This document shows, one piece after another, positions 41,806 through 50,499 of a stretch of DNA of 64,000 bases. Below the pieces are notes generated by a model that was given only the letters and a program-made list of their open reading frames with translations, made no database searches and had not been told where the DNA came from. A program made the translations under genes and the position numbers. Within the stretch, counting starts at the first letter, position 1. Every line of letters begins with the position of its first letter. Origin of the DNA: Arthrobacter sp. H-02-3 (GTDB taxonomy: Bacteria > Actinomycetota > Actinomycetes > Actinomycetales > Micrococcaceae); NCBI RefSeq assembly GCF_003097355.1, contig NZ_PYUI01000005.1, positions 124,001 to 188,000 on the forward strand, given 5' to 3'.

Positions 41806-43482
41806 ATGGATATCGGGAAACAGCCTGTTGCTGAGCTCGACCAGAACGTCACGGTGGTGCGGCTGTCGGACTGCATCCAACTCATGCAGGCCGATCTCGT
41901 GCACGCCAATCCCGCTCCGGACAACCTCGGGCATCCCGTCTCTGACGTCCTCATGTATGACCCGATGGACGCATGGACGAGCATCGAGGACCGGATCATC
42001 CTGGCCGTCGGGCTGAGCTGCGGCTCGCCGGATTTTGACCAGCTGCTGCACCGCGCGTCCAACAGCAACGCGGCCGCAGTGATCGTCAAGGCCCACGGGG
42101 CGTCCCTGGACGAGCTGCGCTCCGCCGCGGTCAGCCACAGCCTCGCGGTCCTCGTCGCACCAGACAACGCGGATTGGACGCGGCTCGTGGCGCTGGCCAG
42201 GGCGTCTGTCATGGGTGCGGCGGTGGATTCCGTCTCAGGGGTCCGGCTCGGGGATCTCTACGCCTTCGCCAACGCTGCCGCGTCCATCACAAATGGCGCA
42301 GCCAGCATCGTGGACCCGCTCGGACGGGTGCTGGGCTATTCGACCCTGCCGGGCCAGCCCATCGACGAATTGCGCCGCGTCACCACCCTCTCCCTGCAAG
42401 AGACCACGCCGCCGGCCTTCGATGCAGACTTCAAGATCGTCTATGCGTCCGCGGGTGCGGTGCTGATCCCCGCCGTCGATGATGAGATGGCCAGACTGGC
42501 CCTTGCTGTGAGGGCCGGCGGTGAACTGCTTGGCTCGATCTGGATTATCGACCCGGGCGAAGACAAGCGAGGGGCGGCCCTGGACGCGCTCAACAGGATG
42601 GCGTCACTGGCCGGGCTGCACATGCTCCATGCCCGTTCGGCGTCTGATTTTGGGGAACGCCGGAACGGGGACTTGATCCGCACGCTCATGGACGACACCG
42701 TCCACGCTTCCTTTGCCGCTGCCCAGCTGGGGCTCGATGCGGACCACGGGCTCGCTGTCGCGGCTTTTTCAATTGTCCGTCCCGAAACCGGGAGCCTGGA
42801 GTCGGTGCGTGAAATTCATCGGCTGCTGCACCTTGTCACGACCGTCTGCAATATCCAGTTCAAAACGAGCCACAGCGCCCTCATTGGTTCGGTTGTCTAT
42901 GCCCTTCTGCCCTGCCAGGGAATCATCCCCAGGGCAGTGCATCGACGCGTAGCCCAGGAAATCGGGGCGTACGCCCACACGATCAGCTCCTACCCGATCA
43001 TCGCCGCCGTCGGAGGCATCGCGCCCCGGGTAGAAGACCTGCCCCGATCCAGATCTGAAGCGCTGCAAACGCTGCAATATCTGCTCCACCAAAAATCGGC
43101 AATGCCGGGCAAGAATGACGGGCCGGTCTCCGCAACCGGGCTTTTCGAGGACCACCGGATCCCGCTGAACCTCTTGAAAATCGGGGCATTCATCGACGAC
43201 AACGGACTTGCTGATCTCGACGACATCGCCAGGATCCAGGCCTACGACGTCGAACAGCAAACCGACTATCTGGAAACACTGCGGGCATATCTGGCGTCGA
43301 ACGGAAATATCTCCGCGATGGCCGCACGACTACACGTGCACAACAACACCGTCCGCTATCGGGTGGGGCGCTTGGCCACGGACTTCGACCTCGATCTGGA
43401 CGACCCGCAGAAGCGGCTCTGGCTCTGGCTGCGCCTGACAACCATGGATCTCACTCCCAGGGCAACACCGACGGTGCCGTAG
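41806..43482 (+). CDS. PucR-family transcriptional regulator
   Basis: 558 residues. The N-terminal PucR ligand domain (about 15-150) is followed by a middle domain with LGSIWIIDPG. The C-terminal HTH_30 is unmistakable: NISAMAARLHVHNNTVRYRV, then RLATDFDLDLDDPQKRLWLWL. It is a second PucR in the window, but of a different subtype from the one at 19219. Divergent placement suggests it activates the hydroxyacid oxidase/ABC/RidA operon in response to the imported substrate. Confidence 0.9.
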   Translation: MDIGKQPVAELDQNVTVVRLSDCIQLMQADLVHANPAPDNLGHPVSDVLMYDPMDAWTSIEDRIILAVGLSCGSPDFDQLLHRASNSNAAAVIVKAHGASLDELRSAAVSHSLAVLVAPDNADWTRLVALARASVMGAAVDSVSGVRLGDLYAFANAAASITNGAASIVDPLGRVLGYSTLPGQPIDELRRVTTLSLQETTPPAFDADFKIVYASAGAVLIPAVDDEMARLALAVRAGGELLGSIWIIDPGEDKRGAALDALNRMASLAGLHMLHARSASDFGERRNGDLIRTLMDDTVHASFAAAQLGLDADHGLAVAAFSIVRPETGSLESVREIHRLLHLVTTVCNIQFKTSHSALIGSVVYALLPCQGIIPRAVHRRVAQEIGAYAHTISSYPIIAAVGGIAPRVEDLPRSRSEALQTLQYLLHQKSAMPGKNDGPVSATGLFEDHRIPLNLLKIGAFIDDNGLADLDDIARIQAYDVEQQTDYLETLRAYLASNGNISAMAARLHVHNNTVRYRVGRLATDFDLDLDDPQKRLWLWLRLTTMDLTPRATPTVP

Positions 43483-43513
43483 CAGGAACAGAATGCCGCC
43501 GTTGACGTGCCTG

Positions 43514-43535
43514 GGCCGTAGGCGGGGCTACGGCC
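43514..43535. terminator. Hairpin between convergent PucR and PQ-loop genes
   Basis: GGCCGTAG (43514-43521) pairs with CTACGGCC (43528-43535) around a 6-base loop. The right arm covers the stop codon of the minus-strand gene. A related sequence (GCTACGGCTGGGCTGCGACG) occurs near 37119. Confidence 0.5.
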
Positions 43536-44211
43536 GGGCTGCGGCGACGGGCGCGTTTGCCCGCTGCCAGGCCCGGTCGAGCCCTTTGATCCGCCGGTAC
43601 GCGACCCGCACGAACCGCACGCCGTTCGAGGCGATGCTCACCACCCCGAAGAACGCGAAGCCGAACACCGGGTCCCCCGCCTCGGCGATCTTCAGCACGG
43701 CGATTCCGGCCAGGAAGTAGATGCTGCCTTCCAGGGTGTTCACGCCCAGGGAGAGCAGGCTCAGGCCGCGGGTGGAGGCGCTGACCAGGCCCTCGTACGC
43801 GGCGGGGACGGCGTAGAAAAGGGTCGATACGCCCAGCGCTAGTCCGAGGGCGTCCTGCACGGGCATGAAGAACTGGGCGCCGATCGTAGCGACGGCAAGG
43901 GCCGCCGCCGAGCCGGCCCCGGCCAGGACAATTTCGCGCCTCTTCCGGGTATCGGTCCTGGCTACTTGCCGGCACAGGAAGGCATGGATCACGATCCACA
44001 GGAGGTTGGCCGCCAGCACCCACCAGCTCTGGACCAACAACGCGAGGGCCAGCCAGCCCAGTCCGGTACCGGCGAGCACGCCCAGGCTCATGCCGCTGAC
44101 GCCGTCGCTGGTCCCGGTGCGCCGCACCCGCAGGAGCGCGGGAACTGACCGGATGAGTTCGACGGCGATCAGGGCCAGCCCGGCAAGCGCGGCAGACGTC
44201 TCGGCGAACAA
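43528..44211 (-). CDS. PQ-loop-like membrane protein (SWEET/SemiSWEET type)
   Basis: 227 residues from TTG 44211, backed by a strong AGGAG with 4-base spacing. About seven hydrophobic segments form two three-helix repeats with a linker. The loop motifs read RSVPALLRVRRTGTSDGVSG in the first repeat and AVPAAYEGLVSASTRGLSLL in the second, a PQ-loop pattern where Gln is replaced by Ala. Such proteins move sugars or other small solutes by rocking. The missing PQ glutamine and an Arg-rich second segment make the substrate uncertain. It stands alone. Confidence 0.65.
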   Translation of the reverse strand: MFAETSAALAGLALIAVELIRSVPALLRVRRTGTSDGVSGMSLGVLAGTGLGWLALALLVQSWWVLAANLLWIVIHAFLCRQVARTDTRKRREIVLAGAGSAAALAVATIGAQFFMPVQDALGLALGVSTLFYAVPAAYEGLVSASTRGLSLLSLGVNTLEGSIYFLAGIAVLKIAEAGDPVFGFAFFGVVSIASNGVRFVRVAYRRIKGLDRAWQRANAPVAAARP

Positions 44212-44259
44212 GTTGCTCCTTCAGGTTCCTGCGACCATTGCGCAGTTGAAGCCACCATA

Positions 44260-44286
44260 GCCGAGCCGTGACGGGCACGGCTCGGC
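44260..44286 (-). terminator. Terminator of the FAD oxidoreductase operon
   Basis: GCCGAGCCGTG (44260-44270) and CACGGCTCGGC (44276-44286) form an 11-bp perfect stem with an ACGGG loop, 15 bases beyond the stop at 44302 of the minus-strand operon. Confidence 0.8.
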
Positions 44287-44301
44287 CTCTGATGGCAGTG
44301 C

Positions 44302-45423
44302 CTAGGAGAAGCGTCCCGGCCGGAACGTGGCGAGCATGGGGTGCTTCTTGCCTGTCATGATCTCGCCCGCGAGCAGTTCGCCGGCGATGAGGCCCAGCGT
44401 GGCGCCCGAGTGGGTGAAAGCCACGAAGCAGCCGGACACCTGGCCGAGTTCGCCGAGGACCGGCTCGCCGTCGCCCGGGATGGGCTTGTGACCGATCTTC
44501 CAGGAGGCAGGCTTGAGTTCGGGGTTGCCGGCGATGAGCTTGGAGGCTTCGTCGGCGAGTTCCTGGACGACGTCATCGGGGATGCTGAAGGAGCCGTCGG
44601 CGTGTTCGGTGATGTGCCCTTCGTACCAGTCGTGGTCCAGGGCGAGCGTGTTGCCGGGGTTGGGCCGGACGGCGGCCCGCGGGGTGTTCAGCACGGCCTG
44701 CAGTCCGTGCTCCACGGGTTTGGTCACCACCAGCATGGAGACCGGGGAACCGTTCGGGATCTCGACGCCGAGGGGGGCGACGACCGCAGGCGTTGCGGCA
44801 CCGCACGCCACGAGCACCGCGTCCGCCTCAAAGGTTTCGCCTGCGGCCGTCTCGACGCCGGTGGCCCGGCCGTCGTCGACCGTGACGGAGACTTTTCCGG
44901 CGTTGAGGACGAGTTCGCCGCCCCGGGCGTGGAATTCCTCCATCAGGAACTCCACGAGTTCGGGCAGGCTGACCCAGCCCTCGCCGGGGTTGAAGATGGC
45001 GTTCTCCGGCACGGCGTCCGGATCGATGCCGGGGGTGGCCGCGGGAATCTGTTCGGGGGCAAGGAGCTGGGAGTTGTAGCCGATGGATTCTTCGTAGTCG
45101 TGGCGGGCTTCCGTGGCGGCCGCCTGTCCGGCGGCGTTCCACATGAGACCTCCGCCGAACTGCAGCCAGTCCCGGTCCGGGTCCGCGGCGAAGAGGGTGC
45201 GGTAGCGGTCCACGCCGGCGACCCGGAGCTGGTGGTACGGGGTGGACCGTTCTCCGGCCGAGTTCAGCCACGACAGCGAGCGGCCCGTGGCCTCGCTGGC
45301 CAGGCCGCGTTCGCTCAGGAGGATGACGGAGGCGCCTGCGCGGAGCAGGTGGACGGCGGTGGAGACGCCGAGGATGCCGCCGCCGATGACGGCGACGCGT
45401 TTGGTTGAGGGCGTGGAGGACAT
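44302..45423 (-). CDS. FAD-dependent amine oxidoreductase (DadA/fructosyl-amine oxidase-like)
   Basis: 373 residues. The FAD fold opens with VAVIGGGILGVSTAVHLLRAG; ATGRSLSWLNSAG supplies the second dinucleotide contact. Near the end, GCFVAFTHSGATLGLIAGELLAG closes the FAD site, with a Cys positioned as in some covalent-flavin oxidases. Glycine/sarcosine/D-amino-acid oxidases have this layout. The same length and a polar amino-acid importer in the operon recall the Arthrobacter fructosyl-amine oxidase described in the literature, so oxidation of an Amadori compound is a reasonable hypothesis, not proof. It is the last gene of the operon. Confidence 0.85.
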   Translation of the reverse strand: MSSTPSTKRVAVIGGGILGVSTAVHLLRAGASVILLSERGLASEATGRSLSWLNSAGERSTPYHQLRVAGVDRYRTLFAADPDRDWLQFGGGLMWNAAGQAAATEARHDYEESIGYNSQLLAPEQIPAATPGIDPDAVPENAIFNPGEGWVSLPELVEFLMEEFHARGGELVLNAGKVSVTVDDGRATGVETAAGETFEADAVLVACGAATPAVVAPLGVEIPNGSPVSMLVVTKPVEHGLQAVLNTPRAAVRPNPGNTLALDHDWYEGHITEHADGSFSIPDDVVQELADEASKLIAGNPELKPASWKIGHKPIPGDGEPVLGELGQVSGCFVAFTHSGATLGLIAGELLAGEIMTGKKHPMLATFRPGRFS

Positions 45424-45487
45424 GGGTCTCCCTTTCGTTGCGTAGTGGGTTTGGGGTGCGCCCGGGCCTTGGCCGGGGGCAGTGTGG

Positions 45488-46543
45488 CTAGGCGAAGGCG
45501 CGGATCGTGTCGATGACCTTCAGGACTTCGAGGGACTCTGCGGGGTCCACGGGTAGCGGGCCGTCGCCCCGGAGGGCTCCTGCCAGCCGGGTGTAGAAGT
45601 CGGGATAGGCGCCCGTCTGGGCAGGGACGGGTTGGGTGGCGCCATCGACGCCGACGCGCCCCCAGGATTCCTCGGGGTCGACGCCGTACGCGGGATCCGA
45701 GGGCGTCATGCCGGCTGCGAGGGCCGGCTCCTGGCCGTCCAGGCCCCACTTCGTGTAGCCGGCCTCGGAGCCCAGGACATGAAACCGCGGGCCCACCTGG
45801 GCCGCCATGCCGTTCATCCACAGCCGCGATCGGACCCCGGATTCATGGAGCAGGGACACGAAGGCCTCGGTGTCGGCGCCGTCCGGGTCCGGGCCGCGGT
45901 TCGCGGTCTCCCCATAGCTCTCCGTCACGGCACCAAAGAGCTGGATGGCCTGGTCGATCAGGTGGGCGCCGAGGTCGTTGAGGATGCCGCCGCCGTCGGA
46001 CACTGCGGCGGTGTCCCGCCAGTTCCCGAAGCCTTCCGGCCGCCACCACTCAAAGCGCGACTCGAAGGTGCGGACCTCCCCCAGCGCGCCTTCCCGGAGA
46101 AGCTTGCGGAGCGTCAGGAAGTCGGCGTCCCACCGCCGGTTCTGAAATACCGTGAGCTGCACGCCGGCGTCGGACGCCCGGGCGATGAGCGCCTCGCCCT
46201 CGGCCGCCGTCGTCACGAACGGCTTGTCCACCACCACGTGGAGGCCACGGGCCATCGCGGTTGCAGCGAGGTCGAAGTGGGTCAGCGGGGGCGTGCCGAG
46301 GACCACGAGGTCAAGGTCGCCGGCGAGGTCGAACAGGGCCTCCGGCGTCGGGACGATCCGGGTGTCAGGGTAGAGCCGTGCCGCTTCCGCAGCACGGACC
46401 GGATCCGCCGTGACGATCACGTCCAGCGAGTAGCCGGGATGCGCCGAGATCAGCGGCGCATGGAAGACTTTGCCCGAGATTCCGAAGCCGACGACGGCGG
46501 TGCGGACGGGTGCCGCTCCTGCGTTTCCCTTCAGGGTCTCCAT
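45488..46543 (-). CDS. Gfo/Idh/MocA-family oxidoreductase
   Basis: 351 residues. VVGFGISGKVFHAPLI contains a GxGxxG-type loop, VVDKPFVTTAAEG takes the place of EKP (DKP is an accepted variant), and GGGILNDLGAHLIDQAIQLFG is the substrate-domain His/Asp segment. It likely reduces or oxidises a sugar-derived carbonyl with NAD(P). In this operon it lies between the importer genes and the FAD oxidase, and could reduce a dicarbonyl released by that oxidase. It shares an ATGA overlap with the ATPase gene upstream. Confidence 0.9.
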   Translation of the reverse strand: METLKGNAGAAPVRTAVVGFGISGKVFHAPLISAHPGYSLDVIVTADPVRAAEAARLYPDTRIVPTPEALFDLAGDLDLVVLGTPPLTHFDLAATAMARGLHVVVDKPFVTTAAEGEALIARASDAGVQLTVFQNRRWDADFLTLRKLLREGALGEVRTFESRFEWWRPEGFGNWRDTAAVSDGGGILNDLGAHLIDQAIQLFGAVTESYGETANRGPDPDGADTEAFVSLLHESGVRSRLWMNGMAAQVGPRFHVLGSEAGYTKWGLDGQEPALAAGMTPSDPAYGVDPEESWGRVGVDGATQPVPAQTGAYPDFYTRLAGALRGDGPLPVDPAESLEVLKVIDTIRAFA

Positions 46544-47322
46544 CAGAGCACTTCCGAGAGGAAGCGCTGGAGGCGTTCGCTTCGGGGGTTGTCGAAGAGG
46601 TCGGCGGGGGTTCCGGACTCGACGACTTCGCCTTCGTCCATGAAGACGACCTGGTCGGCGACTTTGCGGGCGAATCCCATCTCGTGCGTGACCACGAGCA
46701 TGGTCATGCCGCGGCGGCCGAGGCCTGCCATGAGGTTCAGCACCCCTTTGACCAGTTCCGGGTCCAGGGCGCTGGTGGCCTCGTCGAAGAGCATGACTTC
46801 CGGTTCCATGGCCAGGGCGCGGGCGATCGCGACGCGCTGCTGTTGTCCGCCGGAGAGGTCGCGGGGGCGGTGGTCGGCGCGTTCGGCGAGGCCGACCTCG
46901 GCGAGGCGGCGGTGGGCGCGTTCCCTGGCTTCGGCCTTGGGCATGCCTTTGACGCTCCAGAGGGCCAGGGCCACGTTCTCGAGAGCGGTGTGGTCCGGAA
47001 AGAGGTTAAAGTGCTGGAACACCATGCCGATGCGGGCGCGCAGGAGGTCCGGCTTGACGGCCAGGGCGCTTTCGCCGGCCAGGAGCACGTCCCCGCTTTT
47101 GGGTTCGTGCAGCCGGTTGACGCCGCGCAGGAGGGTGGACTTGCCGGAGCCGGAGGGCCCGATGATGCACGTGGTGGTGCCCGGGGCGACGGTGAGGCTG
47201 ACGTTGCGGAGCACCTCGATGTCGCCGTAGGCCATGGTGAGGTTCTTCAGTTCCAGGCTGGAGCCGTGGAAGGTCTCGATGTCTGGGGCGGTGTTCTTTG
47301 TGGTGTTGCTGGCGAGGCTCAT
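46543..47322 (-). CDS. Polar amino acid ABC transporter, ATP-binding protein
   Basis: 259 residues from ATG 47322; the open frame runs further upstream only because it shadows the permease gene. Walker A GPSGSGKST, Q loop FQHFNLF, signature LSGGQQQR, Walker B VMLFDEATSALDPE and H-loop VVTHEMGFARK are complete. Note DEATSALDP where the other importer has DEPTSALDP. It couples ATP hydrolysis to import through the permease at 47319. Overlaps on both sides show strict operon coupling. Confidence 0.95.
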   Translation of the reverse strand: MSLASNTTKNTAPDIETFHGSSLELKNLTMAYGDIEVLRNVSLTVAPGTTTCIIGPSGSGKSTLLRGVNRLHEPKSGDVLLAGESALAVKPDLLRARIGMVFQHFNLFPDHTALENVALALWSVKGMPKAEARERAHRRLAEVGLAERADHRPRDLSGGQQQRVAIARALAMEPEVMLFDEATSALDPELVKGVLNLMAGLGRRGMTMLVVTHEMGFARKVADQVVFMDEGEVVESGTPADLFDNPRSERLQRFLSEVL

Positions 47323-48107
47323 GTGTTGCTCCCGGTGGTCAGCGGCGAGGCCGCGGCGAGTTCCTTGACTTCCTTGAGACCGCTGCTGGGTGCGGCGGGG
47401 CGGCGCCGGCCGGTGCGGAAGCGGTTGTCGAAGTGGTTGACCAGGTGGGTCAGGGGCACCGTGATCAGCAGGTAGAAGATTCCGGCCATGACCAGGGGCG
47501 AGAGGTTGCCGGAGAGGACGGCGGCGTCCTGGCCGACGCGGAAGAGCTCCCGTTCGGTGACCAGCAGGCCCAGGAAGTAGACCAGCGAGGAATCCTTGAC
47601 GATCGCGATGAACTGGTTCACCAGCGCCGGGAGGACCCGGCGGACGCCTTGCGGAACCACCACGAGGGCCATGGATTTTGCGTAGCTCATGCCCAGGGCA
47701 CGGCAGGCCTCTCCCTGGCCTTTGTCCACGCTCTGGATGCCGGCGCGGAAGATTTCGCCGATGTAGGCGCTGGCAATCAGGCTCAACGCGATGATGCCCA
47801 GGGGGTACGGCGAGGGGCCGAAGATCGACTGGCTGAAGCGGGCGAATCCCTGGCCGATCAGCAGGATGGTCAGGATGGCCGGGAGGCCGCGGAAAAGGTC
47901 CGTGTAGATCCGCGCCGGGACCCGCAGCCACTTGGAGGGGGATATTCCCATCACCGCAACGATCATGCCGAGGGCAACTCCGATGATCGTTGCCGCGATG
48001 GAGATGATGAGGGTGTTGAGGAGACCGACTCCCAGAAGCTGGGGCAGGACTTCGGCCATTGCGTCGAAGTCGAAGAAGGTGCGGGTGATGGTGCTTAACC
48101 AGTCCAT
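47319..48107 (-). CDS. Polar amino acid ABC transporter, permease
   Basis: 262 residues with five membrane segments in the HisM/GlnP pattern and an EAA loop GEIFRAGIQSVDKGQGEACRALG (about 120-142). The end overlaps the ATPase start by four bases. A 112-base gap with a hairpin separates it from the substrate-binding protein gene, a common device that lets the binding protein be made in excess. Substrate is set by the binding protein and is unknown. Confidence 0.93.
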   Translation of the reverse strand: MDWLSTITRTFFDFDAMAEVLPQLLGVGLLNTLIISIAATIIGVALGMIVAVMGISPSKWLRVPARIYTDLFRGLPAILTILLIGQGFARFSQSIFGPSPYPLGIIALSLIASAYIGEIFRAGIQSVDKGQGEACRALGMSYAKSMALVVVPQGVRRVLPALVNQFIAIVKDSSLVYFLGLLVTERELFRVGQDAAVLSGNLSPLVMAGIFYLLITVPLTHLVNHFDNRFRTGRRRPAAPSSGLKEVKELAAASPLTTGSNT

Positions 48108-48145
48108 GGTTGCTCTCAGACGTAGGTAGCTTGTGGATCCCGGAC

Positions 48146-48164
48146 GGGCCGCGCTGCGCGGCCC
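48146..48164 (-). other. Hairpin between binding-protein and permease genes
   Basis: GGGCCGC (48146-48152) and GCGGCCC (48158-48164) form a 7-bp stem with a 5-base loop in the 112-base gap inside the operon. It probably tunes message levels by partial termination or 3'-end protection. Confidence 0.5.
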
Positions 48165-48219
48165 GCCCGGTCAGGTGGCCGCCGGGCTAGGTCCCGGACG
48201 TGCCTCGTTGTGGGGACGC

Positions 48220-49068
48220 TTATTTGCTGGGGGTCGGGCTGGCCGTCTGTTCGGCCTTCGGCAGGTACTGCTCGGGCATCGGGGAGCCCGGGAACCACTT
48301 CTGGTAGAGCTTCTTCCAGGTGCCGTCCTCCATGGCTGCGGCCAGGCCCTTGTTGAGGGCGTCCTTGAAGGCGGTCTTGCCCTTGGCCACGGCGAACCCG
48401 GCGGGGGCATCGAAGGACGGGATGTCCGCTGCGCTGACCAGGCCGTATTGCGTTTCATAGGCCTTGGCGGCCTCGTAGTCCAGGAAGTGCGCATCGACGG
48501 ATCCGCTGTTGACGGCGGCGATTGCCGTGTTGTTGTCCGGGAAGCGCACCAGGCTCGCGGAAGTGAAGTTCTTGACGGCGTAGGCCTCCTGCAGCGTTCC
48601 CTGCACGACGCCGAGTCGCTTGCCGGCGAGCCCGTCAGCGCCGGTAATGCCCGAGGTCTTCGTAGTGATGACCGTCAGATATCCGGCGAGGTACCCATCG
48701 GAGAAGTCGACGGTCTGCTTGCGCTTGTCCGTGATTCCAATGGCCGCAACGCCGGCGTCGAACTGGCCGTTGGAGACGGCGGCGAGCAGCCCGGAGAAGT
48801 CCTGTCCGGTGAAGACGACCTTGTCGATTCCGGCGCGGTGGGCGACGTCTTTGAACAGTTCGACGTCGAAGCCGGTGAAGTTCCCCTGGGCGTCGGTGAA
48901 GGTGTAGGGCTTCGAATCGCCCAGGCTGGCCACGCGAATGGTGCCGGCCTCAATCAGGCCATAGGGGTTGTCCGCCGGCGAGGACGCGGCGGAGGAGGTT
49001 CCTCCGCAGCCGGACAAGGCCAGGACCGCGGCAACAGCGGCGGCGATGAGCGCCACCGGGCGGCGCAT
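48220..49068 (-). CDS. Amino acid ABC transporter substrate-binding lipoprotein
   Basis: 282 residues from ATG 49068, which has AGGAA five bases upstream; the TTG at 49098 would disturb the signal peptide. The lipobox LSGC ends at Cys21. The family 3 solute-binding fold follows: [36 protein letters not shown] and [20 protein letters not shown]. It captures an amino-acid-like ligand outside the membrane. The first gene of the operon, it lies behind a promoter covered by twin LacI-type operators. Confidence 0.93.
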   Translation of the reverse strand: MRRPVALIAAAVAAVLALSGCGGTSSAASSPADNPYGLIEAGTIRVASLGDSKPYTFTDAQGNFTGFDVELFKDVAHRAGIDKVVFTGQDFSGLLAAVSNGQFDAGVAAIGITDKRKQTVDFSDGYLAGYLTVITTKTSGITGADGLAGKRLGVVQGTLQEAYAVKNFTSASLVRFPDNNTAIAAVNSGSVDAHFLDYEAAKAYETQYGLVSAADIPSFDAPAGFAVAKGKTAFKDALNKGLAAAMEDGTWKKLYQKWFPGSPMPEQYLPKAEQTASPTPSK

Positions 49069-49168
49069 TTTGTTTCCTGTGTTCACAGCGTTTTCCAATC
49101 GTGGGAGTGAGGGGCGAGGTGGGCGGGCAATTGGCCCCCGGGTTGCGGACTGTCGATGCGAGCCTTGC

Positions 49169-49250
49169 TGAGTCCGGTCTCAGTCCCTAAGATTGAGACC
49201 GGACTCACATCGATTGCTAGAAATGTAATCGAAGCCACATGGGGCGTCAA
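49169..49250 (-). promoter_or_regulatory. Promoter and twin LacI-type operators of the importer operon
   Basis: On the minus strand TTGACG (49250-49245), 17 bases, then TACATT (49227-49222) make a good promoter. Just after it lie TGAGACCGGACTCA (49194-49207) and its exact reverse complement TGAGTCCGGTCTCA (49169-49182), each a near-palindrome with central CCGG, 25 bases centre to centre. The repressor at 49273 probably binds both. Confidence 0.75.
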
Positions 49251-49272
49251 GAGTCCGCTACGAAAGGCCGTA

Positions 49273-50355
49273 ATGAATAGTGATGCTTCCCGGCGCCGCG
49301 ATGTCACTGTCGCCGACGTCGCCAGAGCCGCCCAGGTTTCCAAGGCCCAGGCTGCCCGCGCCCTGGGCAACTACGGTGCCGTGAGCGACGACGTCCGTGA
49401 GCGGGTGCTGGCCGCTGCCGAGGAGTTGGAGTACCGGCCCAACGAGCTCGCCCGCAGCATGAACACGGGGAAATCGCACACCATCGGGGTGGTGGTCGGC
49501 GACATTGAAAACCCCCATTTCGGCCTCGCCACGCGGGGCATTACCGACACCGCCAAGCGCAGTGGTTTCAACGTCATCCTGATCAACACGGATGAGGATA
49601 CCGAGGCGGAAATCGATGCCGTCCGGGTGCTCCTGGACAAGCGCGTGGACGGCCTGATCGTGGCACCGGCGTCATCCGTGGAAACGCAACATTTACGCCG
49701 CGTTCACGAATCCGGCCGCCCGCTGGTCCTGCTGGACCGCAAGGCGTCGGGCCTCGACGTCGACACCGTGGCGGTGGACATGGAGGGCATCTCGCACGAC
49801 TCCACGAGCTACCTGATCGGGGCAGGACACCGGAGAATCGCCTTCGTCTCCACCCTCAAGACGGGCGAGCCGTACCGCGACGGCATGGTCCTGGACTCGT
49901 CCCAGATCTCGGACCGGCGCGACGGCATGAAACGGGCGTTCGATGAGGCGGGTCTGGACCTGCCGGACGATCTGATCCGCCTCAACGCCGGCGACAACGA
50001 GTCGATCAGAAAGATCACCCGCGAGCTGCTGCAGCGCCCGGACCCGGCGACGGCGATCATCGCCTCCGACGGCCTGATCGGCCTCAGCGTCGTTGAAGCC
50101 ATCCAGGAGCTGGGCCTGCGGATTCCGGACGACGTCTCCTTCCTCATGTACGACGACTTCGCCTGGACCCGCCTCACCACCCCGCCGCTCACGGTCATCG
50201 CGCAGCCCGTCTATGACATGGGTGTTGCGGCCGCGGCGGCCCTGATCCGGCAGATCGAAGGCCGGAAGGTGCCCGCGGCCGTGCCGGAGTTCACGGCCGA
50301 ACTGATCCGCCGTGGCTCGGTTGCAGCCCCGCGGGTGACCGGCGCCGGCAACTAA
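49273..50355 (+). CDS. LacI-family transcriptional regulator
   Basis: 360 residues from ATG 49273 (AAAGG upstream). The HTH and hinge are TVADVARAAQVSKAQAARAL and EYRPNELARSMN; the unusual QAARAL recognition end differs from the common TVSRVL. The sensor domain begins at HTIGVVVGDIENPHFG. Divergent from the SBP/permease/ATPase/oxidoreductase operon and with twin operators in between, it is almost certainly its repressor. Its ligand may be the imported compound or a sugar-like product, since LacI sensors usually bind sugars; this favours a glycated amino acid as substrate (inference). Confidence 0.93.
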   Translation: MNSDASRRRDVTVADVARAAQVSKAQAARALGNYGAVSDDVRERVLAAAEELEYRPNELARSMNTGKSHTIGVVVGDIENPHFGLATRGITDTAKRSGFNVILINTDEDTEAEIDAVRVLLDKRVDGLIVAPASSVETQHLRRVHESGRPLVLLDRKASGLDVDTVAVDMEGISHDSTSYLIGAGHRRIAFVSTLKTGEPYRDGMVLDSSQISDRRDGMKRAFDEAGLDLPDDLIRLNAGDNESIRKITRELLQRPDPATAIIASDGLIGLSVVEAIQELGLRIPDDVSFLMYDDFAWTRLTTPPLTVIAQPVYDMGVAAAAALIRQIEGRKVPAAVPEFTAELIRRGSVAAPRVTGAGN

Positions 50356-50427
50356 TCTGCGGCCGGCCAGGGCCCCTAGGGACTTTGGACACGGGCATCG
50401 GCAGCCCCGCCGCGCCTAAAGTTGAAC

Positions 50428-50499
50428 ATGGCCTGTTCCGACACGTCTCATGACGACTCCGGGGGCACGGAGGCGGGCACCGATCCGTCATGGAACTGA
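50428..50499 (+). CDS. Possible 23-residue leader ORF overlapping the antiporter start
   Basis: ATG 50428 opens a short frame (MACSDTSHDDSGGTEAGTDP then SWN) ending with TGA at 50497-50499, eight bases inside the next gene. Overlap would couple translation of the antiporter, whose own ribosome site GGAGG lies too far from its ATG. The ribosome site of the leader is weak. Confidence 0.25.
   Translation: MACSDTSHDDSGGTEAGTDPSWN

Noticed and set aside
46543..47931. Long form (462 codons) of the second ABC ATPase
   Set aside because: The first 200 codons are another frame of the permease gene; ABC ATPases of this class start near ATG 47322.
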